Assembly (NCBI GenBank): GCA_910592205.1
Contig: CAJVPJ010000006.1
Coordinates: 35,356 to 99,355, forward strand
Origin: Paraglomus occultum
Taxonomy: Eukaryota; Glomeromycota; Glomeromycetes; Paraglomerales; Paraglomeraceae
DNA: 64,000 nucleotides
Direction of reading: 5' to 3'
Shown here: piece after piece, positions 1 to 10,584 of the stretch
How the letters are laid out: each line of letters opens with the position of its first letter
Numbering within the stretch: the stretch's first letter is position 1
Program-made: the position numbers and the translations under genes
Notes under the pieces: model-generated
What the model was told of the DNA's origin: nothing
Databases searched by the model: none
The model's input: only the letters and a program-made list of their open reading frames with translations

Positions 1-1140
1 ATACCGTCTAACTATGAACTGGTGCCACCTGCCAGCTGCGTTCTCGCAGACGGTTTCGACATTGCCAAGGTCTTTTTCAAATATCAACGGCATGCGCTGG
101 CCTTGGCGAGGCAGCACAAGCTGCAGCTGGAGACCAACGTGCAGGAGATCCTTGCGCTGTCGCACACGCTGCTTATCAAACCAGAGCAGCATACCCCGGA
201 GATGCTGTGCCACTTTGAAGAAGAACGCCTCGACCACATCCACGCGATCGGGCTAGAGACAGTGGATTATCAGTCCCGTCCTCTCTCGCAAGACCTCGAA
301 GCCTTGATGCGAAACGTCTCCAAGCGGGCTCGAGCATCAGGGAAATTTGACCGAGCTCTGCAGACTGAACTCCTGACAAACATCATGGACAAAGAGCCAG
401 AGTCGACGGACGCATTGATCCTGTATTTGTGGCTGGACATCATGAGAAAGTTTCCCGCTAAGCCGACAAACTTGGAACGAGAATCGGAGGGAGATCTGGT
501 AACCTCCTACCTGGCTCTTGTGATCAATCCCTTCGTCACATCCGGCAAGCAAACGCGCGCGGTTTGGCCCAACACCGCATCCACCGTTGCGCACAAGCAG
601 AAGACAGTGGGACGTGCACGTCAGCCAGACTTCAAACTGGCCTATGTGCATCAACGCCAGGAAGTGGCTGAATGTGGCTACGGAGAGGTGAAACCGGATT
701 TGAAGGTAGCTGATACCTTTGCGTGCAACCTGGATCTCGTACGGATTGCAAGGCTCGGTAAAGCGTGTCTGGATGACATCGTGAAGAAGGGGGTGAATGG
801 GCCAGTCATTCCACTCTTTCAAGTAACAGGGCATAAGATGTGTATGTATTCCTTCTCACTGTTCGCGGATGGCATCTATCTGATGCTGGAGACGGGATGC
901 GTGTCTCTGCCGATGGCAGTTAGTGAGCTGCTGCCGTTTGTCGACGACCTTGAGCATTTATTGGGATTCCGGGAACTCTGCTCCAATATCACCAATTGCC
1001 TGTCCGGGAAGAGGGTGGCAAACGATGACCAAAATAAGCTGCCGAAGTACCTCCGGAAGACTCTGACGACGCCGCAGTTTGAGCAGGTTGTCGATAAGAC
1101 CAAATCCCGTAAGAGAAAGTCCACTATTCGGCATAATTAG
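1..1140 (+). CDS. Possible PD-(D/E)xK-type protein, 5' end cut by the window
   Basis: The frame is open from base 1 (frame 1) to the TAG at 1138–1140, so the start lies outside the window; about 379 residues are visible. Around bases 624–690 it reads QPDFKLAY, then about 12 residues, then GYGEVKP. The spacing PD–x18–E–x–K fits the core of PD-(D/E)xK nuclease folds. The C-terminus is basic (KSRKRKST) and could be a nuclear signal. GC content is clearly higher than in the following 3 kb, which supports coding. I do not recognise the family by name. Large sets of uncharacterised Mucoromycota proteins carry a similar GEVKP motif; that is recollection, not a search. It could also be a non-enzymatic orphan. 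Nuclease-fold assignment is inference. Confidence 0.6.
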   Translation: MPSNYELVPPASCVLADGFDIAKVFFKYQRHALALARQHKLQLETNVQEILALSHTLLIKPEQHTPEMLCHFEEERLDHIHAIGLETVDYQSRPLSQDLEALMRNVSKRARASGKFDRALQTELLTNIMDKEPESTDALILYLWLDIMRKFPAKPTNLERESEGDLVTSYLALVINPFVTSGKQTRAVWPNTASTVAHKQKTVGRARQPDFKLAYVHQRQEVAECGYGEVKPDLKVADTFACNLDLVRIARLGKACLDDIVKKGVNGPVIPLFQVTGHKMCMYSFSLFADGIYLMLETGCVSLPMAVSELLPFVDDLEHLLGFRELCSNITNCLSGKRVANDDQNKLPKYLRKTLTTPQFEQVVDKTKSRKRKSTIRHN

Positions 1141-2097
1141 GAGGGCTTCTTTGTATGCACGTTTTTTTTTTCATGGACCCACTGTGATAATGTTGTTGGT
1201 ATCGAGCCTATTCTTGAAAGTGAGGATTTCGGCGGTGCATTGTTACTATTCCATATAAACTCGATGTATAAAGTATCTAGACGAAGTAATTGACTCTGCA
1301 AAGCAAATCGGTGCCGTGAATACTATTCCGACACTCCGATAATAGTGTTAAACGCTTTCGGAGAATATCCTGGACAAAATGAATGTACAGTCCCCCGCCA
1401 AAAGTTAGCGAACGCTGAATTCGCTTATAGTAAAAGTCTTTTTTTTTTAATAATGTAATCGGATATATGCCATTAAATGAATGTATTCTCCGTCTACATT
1501 TAATTCTAATAAATTGGTAGCCCGGTATTTGAACGACAGGCATACCGTTGCCGAACACATTTTTCACCTAATAAACATTATTTTTTAAAAGACACTCGAG
1601 CAAGTATTAATATGCTTTTTTATTTGTGCTTGTGTTTTCCTACGTTTTTGCTTAAGACACTAATACCGGCTTTCTGGAATGTGATGATCTGATTAGGATA
1701 GAGATGTGGTGGGTTACATACTACATCTATTGCTGGAACAGTGGCATGGCAGGAGTGTAATACGTATATCTATAATAAAATTTTCAAGAATGCACAAGCG
1801 AAAACGTAAGTCAATAAATATACCGAAGCATAAGGGACAAAATCTGTCCTTTGCTCAGAAGCAGGAGATATGTAAATGATATGCCAAAAAGCCACGACCA
1901 TCTCAAATAGATTTGCTAATGAATATTGCATAAGTCAGAGAAATTATCTGTCTCTAAGACAACTCGCGGTGGTAAGGCTACGCGCGTCCAGATTGCATAT
2001 TGGACACGATAACCAAGATATCAGAAGTCGTTAGGTTTCATATCAGATCCAAACGAGCACGATTGACGTATACCGTAATTAGAGATTCGCGAACGAC

Positions 2098-2142
<45 letters not shown>

Positions 2143-3127
2143 TGTTGTTTAATTAGAGAAAAAGTGACGTTAGTTGACTAATCAAACCCCTAAATCGAAG
2201 ATCGCCCTTATTAATTTAGTAATCGATTCTGCGTAATTATAATTGTTGTTATTATAATTTCGTAGGTACCCTTATCAAGATACGAGCAACGATGATTTGC
2301 ATTAAAAAGAGTCACTTATAACTATAATCTCAGCCTTAGTTGAGCAATCGTTATAGTAAGGGCAGCGATACGAGCTAAAGTGTGAAAACTTCCCTCTCGG
2401 CAGAACACGTGCCACGCAAATCATTTGCTCTCATTAAAATTCGAACGCCGACCGTAACAATACTTGGCTGATTCTGTTATTCACTTTGCTGCCACATTGG
2501 CTGTTGCATGTCACCATGTTGATTCTGACTCTGGTTAGTCTCATATCTTGTTAACTGACTTTCGTCATATACTCGTTGGTAAGAGACTCAAACAGACAAA
2601 GTAAGTTCTTGGGAGCTACTTTTGCTCTCCATAGTAGGGATTTACTAAACAGTATGCTCATAAAAAGTAAGTCTAGTCTCAAATTGATAAAGCGTCATCA
2701 AATTCTCTATGTCGAGATTTCGAGCACGGTTGCAGATTATTCCACACTAATAACAATTACACAAATTAAGATTATTATCTTTTCTTGCATGGCGTTAAAT
2801 ATGTCACATGATGCACTACCGTTTCCGATAATAAAGGCTAATATATTCATCCGGGATAGATTAAGATTTGTTGCTCTACCCGTTTTCGCTGTCTTTTTAC
2901 AATATCTATCAGAGGAAGAATATATCACTGCCTATACTGCTATCCATGACTGGAAGCGCGATCGAAAAGTATTGTTAAAGAAAGCAGAAGATACTGTCAG
3001 TATCTAAGCGCGGACAGGATACGCTTTACTGTAGGTGAAGCACCGCGGAACCTTGGGCAAGGCCAGCTAGTATACAGTGAAAAGGATTCAAAGTGTATTA
3101 CGTTTGATATTGTCATACCCTAGGTTA
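1141..3127. other. Gene-poor AT-rich stretch
   Basis: Nothing recognisable. It contains an ATT trinucleotide run at 2101–2141. A 143-codon open frame at 2576–3007 begins at a non-ATG codon, is not conserved-looking and has no good splice context, so I do not call it. Confidence 0.5.
2101..2141. repeat. (ATT)n microsatellite
   Basis: About 14 uninterrupted ATT units in non-coding sequence. Confidence 0.95.
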
Positions 3128-3663
3128 CAGTGTGTCAAAAAAAAACCCCCGTAATTTTTCTTTTCTAATATAAAAAATATGACAGAATTAGATAAAAGTT
3201 TGCAAATATATGTATTTTTATGCAAGAAACAAATTTACTTATGGCAATTTAATGAGTCGTCTTATTAAAATGTTGTCCAATTTCAAAAATTTAAAACTTA
3301 AAAAATTTTGTTATTACTTGTATAATACAAAAAATAACCATTGTTTTTACATAAAAATTTTCAAACATGTTCTCCATGTTGTTACAAACAAGTTTACTTA
3401 AAATTATTTAATTAAATACCTTAATAAAATTTTTTATAAAAGATGTGTTTGTTGTTTTTTTACTTATAATCACTTTTTCAATATTTCTTTCCAAAATTAA
3501 TTTATAAATTAAGAAAGTTTTTAATAAAATAGTCTATTAACTGTCCTTAAGTAAATTTGTTCTTTATATTATAAAAATATAATTATAGATTCTGGACAAT
3601 TTGGCTTTTTTTTCCATCACACAATAGACTAAAATATAATTCCGGTTTTTTTTTGACACACTG
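3128..3663. mobile_element. Tc1/mariner-type MITE, 536 bp
   Basis: The left end reads CAGTGTGTCAAAAAAAAA and the right end is its inverse (TTTTTTTTTGACACACTG); the arms match for about 18 bases and then diverge. Both ends are flanked by TA (3126–3127 and 3664–3665), the target duplication of Tc1/mariner elements. CAGTG...TCAAAA ends are typical of this superfamily. The interior is AT-rich and has no transposase, so it is non-autonomous. A 63-codon frame inside (3210–3401) looks like noise. Confidence 0.85.
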
Positions 3664-3665
3664 TA

Positions 3666-4593
3666 TATTATTGGACTAACTCTGATACCTGTCTTCGGCC
3701 AGGGCCAGCATTTGCTGTGAATGAGTCTAAACTAAAAAATTTATTTCTTTGCCGAAAATTTTATAAATATATAAAAACAAACGTAAAATTTAGTAGTAAA
3801 TTATATTTATGAGATCCGACTTGGAAGAATGGGCGGACGAATAATCGGAGCAACATACTAATACATGTGTATAATTTTAAATTTAAATTATTACGTCAGC
3901 GAGTGGAATATTAGCCAGAATTAATTTATTCTCCATGTTTGGTAAAATTACGGAATAATAAGAATTGATAATATATCTCTTAGTGAGACGAATTTTATAA
4001 GAAGAGGAGACACCGCTGAACAATAATTATTGGAAGATGGGTGGCAGATTTCGATACTGGCAAAAGTCAGACCCGACAGCGCTGTTTAAAAGACGCGTCC
4101 GTGCATAGTCACTATGCGGTTGGAAGAATATGAATTGGGAAAACCATCAGTGTACAAATATCTATTTGGAAACTGGTTTAAAGTACGTGGAATAACATTT
4201 GCGTTTTTGGAAGGATTGGAAACTCCGAAGATAACAACGACTATTATTCATACATCAGCTTACGATAGGAAGAGGAACCAATCTAGATATTCGCAGTGAT
4301 ACAGTAACGAAATCAGTGACAAAACGTCTAAATTATGTACGACAGAATATAATTATCACGACTTGCTCTCATAATCTTATACGCGGAATATTCTTAGGAA
4401 GCAAATAGAGATGACGCTTTATTAAGACAGGAGTATTAACTCATGGGACTAAGACGACTACTCCAACTACTACTACTCCTACTACTCCTACTACTCCTAC
4501 TCCGACATGCACCCCCCCCTCTCCTGCCTTTATCTTCAGCTAGAGTCAAGATATGACGACGATTAGCAATCCCAAAGCAAATTAAACTCTTAC
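3666..4593. other. AT-rich intergenic sequence
   Basis: No gene recognised. It contains a CTACTACTC-type simple repeat at about 4450–4502, followed by a C-rich patch. Confidence 0.5.
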
Positions 4594-5430
4594 TTGATTA
4601 CAACCTCTAGATTATCATTTCCTAAATTACCCATGCCACATATCAATGGATTCTTGGACAACACCACTTTCGACTACCTCTCAACGATCGAAGATTACGA
4701 AACCATTTTATCTTTGGAAGAGAAGAACAAAAGCTGTGGCGAAAGGAGAGTTCATCGACATCGAACAATCACCTGAAGAAGAAGACATCACAGCCTTCCT
4801 TCACCTTAGATCCACGCGATACTGGATTGTCCCGTACAGCACGACATTTTCGCGGTTATCTCCAAGAAGAGCGGCCTCCCTGTCTGTAGGACTACCCGAA
4901 GAAAAGTCCATGACCACCTCCAAGAAAAGGCCGAAAGGGATGAAAACTTTACCCTCCCGTACGATGGAGCTTACGCAAAATACGTTCAGTGGAAATATGG
5001 TCTTCCGGCCATCTCACCGCGCAGATCTTCGGAGGAGGAGCATTGTTTACAGATATTCTCATCAGCAACTGAAAAACAACTCTTGATAAAATCAAACACT
5101 TACCCGATAACCAATGCAGATCAATGGACAACAGCTCACTCCAGAAATTTTCATCGAGCTCATTAGCTCGAAGAATTGGCAGATCCAAGCCAATGAACAA
5201 TATTACGCCGCTACCAGAGAAGAGCAAGGCCAAAGGCTCACCATCTGGGCGTACCGCCATGAAATCTACAACTACCTCGAGGCCTACTGGCCAAGAAGAA
5301 TCAATACAGTCCAGTATCAAGCCTTATCATGCAAGGACTGATCCCATTTATTGTTGGGGACGACAAAGAATACAAGCTACGGTTGAATCGTGCGACATAC
5401 TAGTACATAAATCTAGGTTCTCATCAAACG
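4594..5430 (+). pseudogene. Frameshifted coding remnant, family unknown
   Basis: Several adjacent stretches have the composition of real coding sequence but in changing frames. Frame 1 reads through about 4594–4725, frame 2 through about 4735–4815 (acidic, EFIDIEQSPEEED), frame 1 again through 4810–5158 (QHDIFAVISKKSGLPVC...), and frame 2 through 5114–5341 (QQLTPEIFIELISSKNW...). Stops interrupt each join (TGA 4774, TAG 4807 and a TAG after 5158). No consistent set of GT–AG introns joins them. I read this as one gene decayed by several indels. I do not recognise the protein. Because it lies beside a MITE it may derive from a mobile element, but no transposase or reverse transcriptase motif is visible. 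Confidence 0.45.
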
Positions 5431-5767
5431 ATGTGTCGATATCTACGAGATGAAATTATTAGGCGTGTCACTTATAGTGCAATCAATAATATAAATAAAG
5501 ATGATTTATAAATACTGTATGTCTGGATCCCCATTTGCTTAACGGAAATATGATGATTAAGATTGCAGCCAGCGTGCCTATTCAGAAAAGACATGAATTC
5601 ACTTTGTAAACTGCGGTATCTGCCATTTAACAGTATTTGTCTGATCGAAAATCTATGTTTCAGCTAGGAAGAATCGAATAATCGCATATTCAATTGACAA
5701 ACACCGATACTCAGATCCTAACCAAAGCATCTCATTATTATTCATATATATATATATATAATACAGA
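5431..5767. other. Short intergenic spacer
   Basis: AT-rich, with a short (AT)n run near 5745–5760. Nothing else seen; it contains the 3' flank of the minus-strand Mtf2-like gene. Confidence 0.5.
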
Positions 5768-7010
5768 TTACGGTTCGAGCGGTCTGTCCAAACGATCGCT
5801 CGATCTATGTGATTCCGTGGACGCATCAATCGACGTCTCGACAAACGTCAACAAGCGTTTTAAATCATGTTTGACACTATCTAACCCCCCAATTCTGCTC
5901 TCTTCGAAAGCAGATTCAATTATTCCTTTTGTCGCAAGATTGAACAGCACCCCATTTGATTGCATTTCTGTTAACAAAGCGTCCATTCCCTGTACATCTT
6001 TCCAGAAATCCCATCTTATCTTCAATATCTCATTATACACGAGAGTGTCACATCCGACAACATATGATTCAAGACCCTGTCGCTTGGCCTGTTCGAATAT
6101 GGACAGCGCCATATACGGGTCTCTGAACACATTGCGGCAATGTGCGATAGACGCTTTAAGAAGATCAGGGTAACCAGGAGGAAATGTTTTCGGAGCAAAT
6201 GGATCTCCCTCGTATGGCGACCTTCCCACTGCTCCACGCTTAAATATCTTCGCCCATACAAATACCCTAAAGTCATAATTAGTATTACATTTTGAAAGAT
6301 CTTCAATCATCTTGTCTAACTTGATCTGCTCATCGGCATTCATGGACACTGAACCGATCCAATGCGTCCTATGTCTCGAAGCATGTGTAGCCGGTATTCC
6401 TTCAAAAGTTTTCCTAAACCACGCCGCACTTTTTGCGAGATTATTCAAACGCTCTTCAGAAGCGGCATTACTTGCTTTCGGTCGAACATGAGATTCTGAC
6501 TGAGCCACTGATTCGTTATTCTCTATCAAATAAAGTAAATGTCTCTCAATGGCCGGCAATCCCGCCTCTTTCTCGGTTTTTTGTGCCTGCGCTAATTTTG
6601 GTTTACTGAACAGTGTCGAAAATATATTATTAAACGATTCCATTTCTTCAGAAGACAATATTCGTTTGTATTTAGACCCGTGCGGCGTGCCGCCTTTGCG
6701 TAATACTGGTTTGGATTTCAAACTTGGTTCAGATATCTGAGGTCCGGTATCTTCAAATAGAAATCCCCAATCATCTCTGGATTTGCCACTGGAGCGTGAA
6801 TAGCGACCTGATGCCGTGTTGGTCGCTTCGCCTGCTATGTCATTAGATCGGTTGGTCGACAGATAAGCTGTTCCTTTAGGCACCAAAGCTATCCTAGCTG
6901 ATCAATTGAAGAATCAGCGTGAAGTTATATTTTGATCCCTGCATCAAGCTAAAAAGTGGAGTTTGAACCTCACCATTTCGTATTTGGTTGGCAAATCGAT
7001 TCGCCAACAT
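5768..7010 (-). CDS. Mtf2-like (PPR-related) mitochondrial protein
   Basis: Two exons on the minus strand: 7010–6974 (ATG) and 6897–5768, with a 76-bp GT–AG intron. They join in frame to 388 residues. Exon 1 gives MLANRFANQIRN, and the joined N-terminus has Arg/Ala/Asn and almost no acid, as in a mitochondrial presequence. The C-terminal third (YMALSIFEQAKRQGLESYVV, then LVYNEILKIRWDFWKDVQGM) resembles the Mtf2/Nam1-like C-terminal domain of fungi, a PPR-type helical repeat. In yeast Mtf2/Nam1 acts in mitochondrial mRNA processing and translation in association with the mitochondrial RNA polymerase. The middle is low-complexity and probably disordered. Start choice rests on the presequence and the clean splice. 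It could instead be a more general PPR protein. Confidence 0.75.
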
Positions 7011-9957
7011 GTTTAAATTGCAGACAAAGTTAAAAAGATTAAATTCCAAATAAATGTACGGTTACGTTTTTGATAGATCGGCAAGAACACCAAATTATCT
7101 CAACAAATTGATGTGTCACGTTTTCACTGATACCCTGAGGTTTAACCGCTTTCAAACATAGCTTTTTTCCGCAACCATTCCCCAGGACCGTATTCTCTAC
7201 ACCCATTACGTTAGTCTAGTATAAAGTACAGTTAGACTTTTACCAATGCCCCTGTTTATACTAGATAAATAATAAAAGTAGGCATACTATGTATTTATCA
7301 CTATAGATCTTAATATGTGTCATTTAATTACGTACTATGATTAAGATCTTATTGTCGCAAGTGCATCTTTAGCGTTCACTCGTAGATGCAGACAATAAAA
7401 ACCCAGGACTGTATTTTGCTAGCAATACAATGCATTTGAAATGTATTGATAATAATTTATTCATTAACTAAAATTATATCGTAATACTAATGATAATGAA
7501 ATCTCTAATATAAAAACCGTTAAATTTTTATTATTTCCGAAGCTAAGTATTCGAGCGTCATTAATATCTATTCAAATATATAATGTCGGAGTATCCTTCT
7601 GAAGATGACTGCTACCGCTATACATGGCTATCCAGATTTGGTCGAAAAATGCTAGCACCAGGATATTAATGTTGAGAATTTCAATATCACTAATATTAAT
7701 ATTACCATATGTACTTATAATAAGCAATAATCGAGAAATAGCGCGCGTAAATCTTTCGTCAAAAATTTCACGTTGTTGTTTTCGATTCAACGATATTATT
7801 CCAGTTTACGGAAGGACTTGGTCGTCATCGGTAGCTTCGATTACATAACCATTAGAAACTTGGAATTTTATAAATTCTATACAGCAAACAATATATAAAC
7901 TTTATTCTATCTTTAATCTGATGCTGTATGACACTCTCGTCAGTAAACTTTTTGACAATGTATAAACATGTTCCATGTTTTCTGTATTAATTATCCGATC
8001 GGGTCAAGCAAAAGAATATAACTAAAACAATAGAACCTGTTGAATGTTACACGTTTCAACAGCGCAATCGATATAAATTTTCAATTAGGTTGTAACACTG
8101 TACGGTTGTCTACTAGTAAATAAAGCATAGAATAGTTATAACGACAGGATTAGTAACTCTTTGGTCTAATGCTAGTTGACATTGAATTAATGGTCTAACC
8201 CCGTAGCAAAATTCAGCCCGATTCGAAATAGACGCATCGTCCAAAGGAAAACTTGTTTATACCGTCCGTCCCATATAATATACCGGTTCTTTACGCATAA
8301 AATTTCTCTTTGCATCGTTAATAATTAAATTTTGTATAAAAATAACGAAAATTTGCTGGCTCGTCATGTCATACTTGTTTATTCGCATGCATTATCCGTT
8401 CATCCTGATATTAAGTTCGACCAAATTTTTCATGTATATTCGTAGGTGCATCTAATCCTTTTTTATTTTCGCTTCTAGTATCACGTATTGCTCTTATGTA
8501 CTCGTTGTATCATCTGCCTCAGTCTAACCGTAACATCACAATCAATAAGTATAAGAGACTTTATATCGATCTGTTTATGTGATAATATGTGCTTATTTAT
8601 AGCTGGGTCGAATCAGGCTAAATTTCGCCACGTTCGGGAAAGTCATAAAACCTGATAGACGCTCACCAGGCAAGTAACGGGAATATTGACTAATTAAAAT
8701 ACCTGTCGAAGCTAGATTTACGTTTAAATTCTCTTCGATTCAACAATTTCTTAATCGTTGTTGTTTAATAATCGTTGGTACCCTTGTTTGAATACGAATA
8801 GAAAATAAGTATATATACTGTATAGGTAAGCAGACGAATTTATTAAGTAAATAGATCACTTAATCATCATTGTTGTCACCAAAAAATACTAAACCCTATT
8901 TGTTAAATCAACTAATACAATGAGGAACCTTAAACTGGTTTAAAATAAACCTTATCATGATGAGGCAACTCGTTAGACAGTTAATAATAACTTTACGTGT
9001 ATTATGGAATGACGCCAAAGATTTTGACTTTATTCGATATACACAGTAAAGTCCGGTTCAAGGAAGTGTTCATTACATGAATCTTTGATTGTTTTCTACA
9101 ATACTTAGTAATGCCGAACTGCATTCTTGTATGTAATTGCAATGTCATGAACAATCGCTCGACTGTCTATCGAAGTAGTTGAATTTGCGCGTCTGGCGTA
9201 TAAATATTTTTTTACAGTGAAGTTTCAATTCCCTCCCTCATATACAGCCACAGATCATGTTCATAGTATTATACCTCACAATCATATGTCAGTCACTGTG
9301 TTACTATTTTACTTTTGTAAAATTTATGGTCTCAGAATTTAATGTTTGTATTTCCGCATTCGGCATAAAGCTACTAAATATGATTGGATGTATGCGTGGA
9401 AAAACATGATTGCTTTAGTATTAGGCAATCAGTTCTTCTCACAATGTCCAAAGCATGTAGAACACAAGGATCTAAGATCATTATAGTAAACATTGAATTT
9501 GTGTAAATCACTTAACATTACACATTCTGCAGCCCGCATTACTATAGCATCCTGTCACTTCGTTCGCATACAAGAATAAAACTGTTAGTAAGACAGTAGG
9601 TAGCAGTTAAATACAGTCGAAGAGTATGTTAATGTGATAGATCTTGCACGTAGTGATATTATCATACGTAAACTTCTAATACCCCAGGAGGTCGATCATG
9701 ATTGAGCAATTTCCCATCTTTAGCTAATTGATTATCAAACCGATCAGCTTAATTGGTCTTGAACTCTCTCTGCTAGTTGCTTTAGCGCGGATGACGCTAG
9801 TTTTAAGCTCGTTACAACAATAAATTTTATTGGACAAGAAAATTGGGAAAGAGATTTTTTTCACATGCATTGCCTTATCCCTTGCATTTAACCAATGGGG
9901 TAATCAATTTTCAAAAACTCCTTTCCCCTTCGCATTCATTATAAACTGCCAACGCCC
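7011..9957. other. 3-kb gene-free AT-rich region
   Basis: No supported gene. Overlapping short frames on both strands at 7572–7848 are typical chance reading in AT-rich DNA. Isolated transposon-like ends (such as CAGTAAAGTCCGG near 9050) have no partner that I can find. Confidence 0.5.
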
Positions 9958-10584
9958 ATGGCCCCTCGAGTACCCACCACACGCACTTCACAAACTTCTC
10001 CCCCAGCAACACCTCCAAATTCTGTTGTTGTCCGCGATGCTCTAGACTTCTTCGCCCAAGTAAAACAAGAGTGTTCTGCGGAGACTGTGAAACAATTCGT
10101 CAAACTAATGCGAGACTACGACAAACAGAAACTCGACGAACAGCAAGTAGTCGAGCGCGTGACTCGGTTATTCTCGCAGTTTCCAAACCTACTTCGTGGC
10201 TTTCTTAAATTCCTGCCCGGAAAGTCTTGTGACGCAGTCGCTTACGTCGACAGAGTGAAATCAGAGCTTAGTGGACAACCAGCAGAGTATACTCAGTTTC
10301 TCGAAATATTTACAAAAGACTTCCAAGTTCGACCTGATTGCCTGATTGAGGCTGTAGAAAGGCTTGCCATATTGTTCATTGGAAGACAGCATTTAATGGA
10401 CGGTTTCCTGGCGTTTTTGCCAGCTGGTTTCGGCGTTGTATACGAAGCAACGCCGGACCATAAGTGTGTCATTAGAATATATACTCCGGCCGGACCCGGG
10501 AATACGATATATCAAAGAATGGATGATAAGATTTATAAAGTGGCCCCTGTCATGACGGAAAGTCCGGAATCAATGAAGCCATGA
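9958..10584 (+). CDS. PAH-only, SIN3-like protein
   Basis: Single exon of 208 residues, ATG in a good context (cgcccATGG). After a Pro/Thr-rich leader (residues 1–24) come two paired amphipathic helix modules. The first spans about residues 27–85 (DALDFFAQVK ... FPNLLRGFLKFLPG) and the second about 88–158 (AVAYVDRVKSEL ... QHLMDGFLAFLPAGF). The recurring pattern L/V-x-x-V-K and ...F-L-x-F-L-P is the SIN3 PAH signature. PAH domains bind short amphipathic helices of transcription repressors. Full SIN3 has three or four PAHs plus a histone deacetylase-binding region and exceeds 1000 residues; here the protein ends about 50 residues after the second PAH, so the deacetylase platform is absent. It may be a dominant modulator, an adaptor or a relic of a duplicated SIN3. 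Function is inferred. Confidence 0.8.
   Translation: MAPRVPTTRTSQTSPPATPPNSVVVRDALDFFAQVKQECSAETVKQFVKLMRDYDKQKLDEQQVVERVTRLFSQFPNLLRGFLKFLPGKSCDAVAYVDRVKSELSGQPAEYTQFLEIFTKDFQVRPDCLIEAVERLAILFIGRQHLMDGFLAFLPAGFGVVYEATPDHKCVIRIYTPAGPGNTIYQRMDDKIYKVAPVMTESPESMKP

Noticed and set aside
2576-3007. 143-codon frame near 2.6 kb
   Set aside because: Begins at a non-ATG codon, AT-driven composition, no recognised domain.
9045-9070. CAGTAAAGTCCGG as a pogo terminus
   Set aside because: No inverse partner found within several kilobases.
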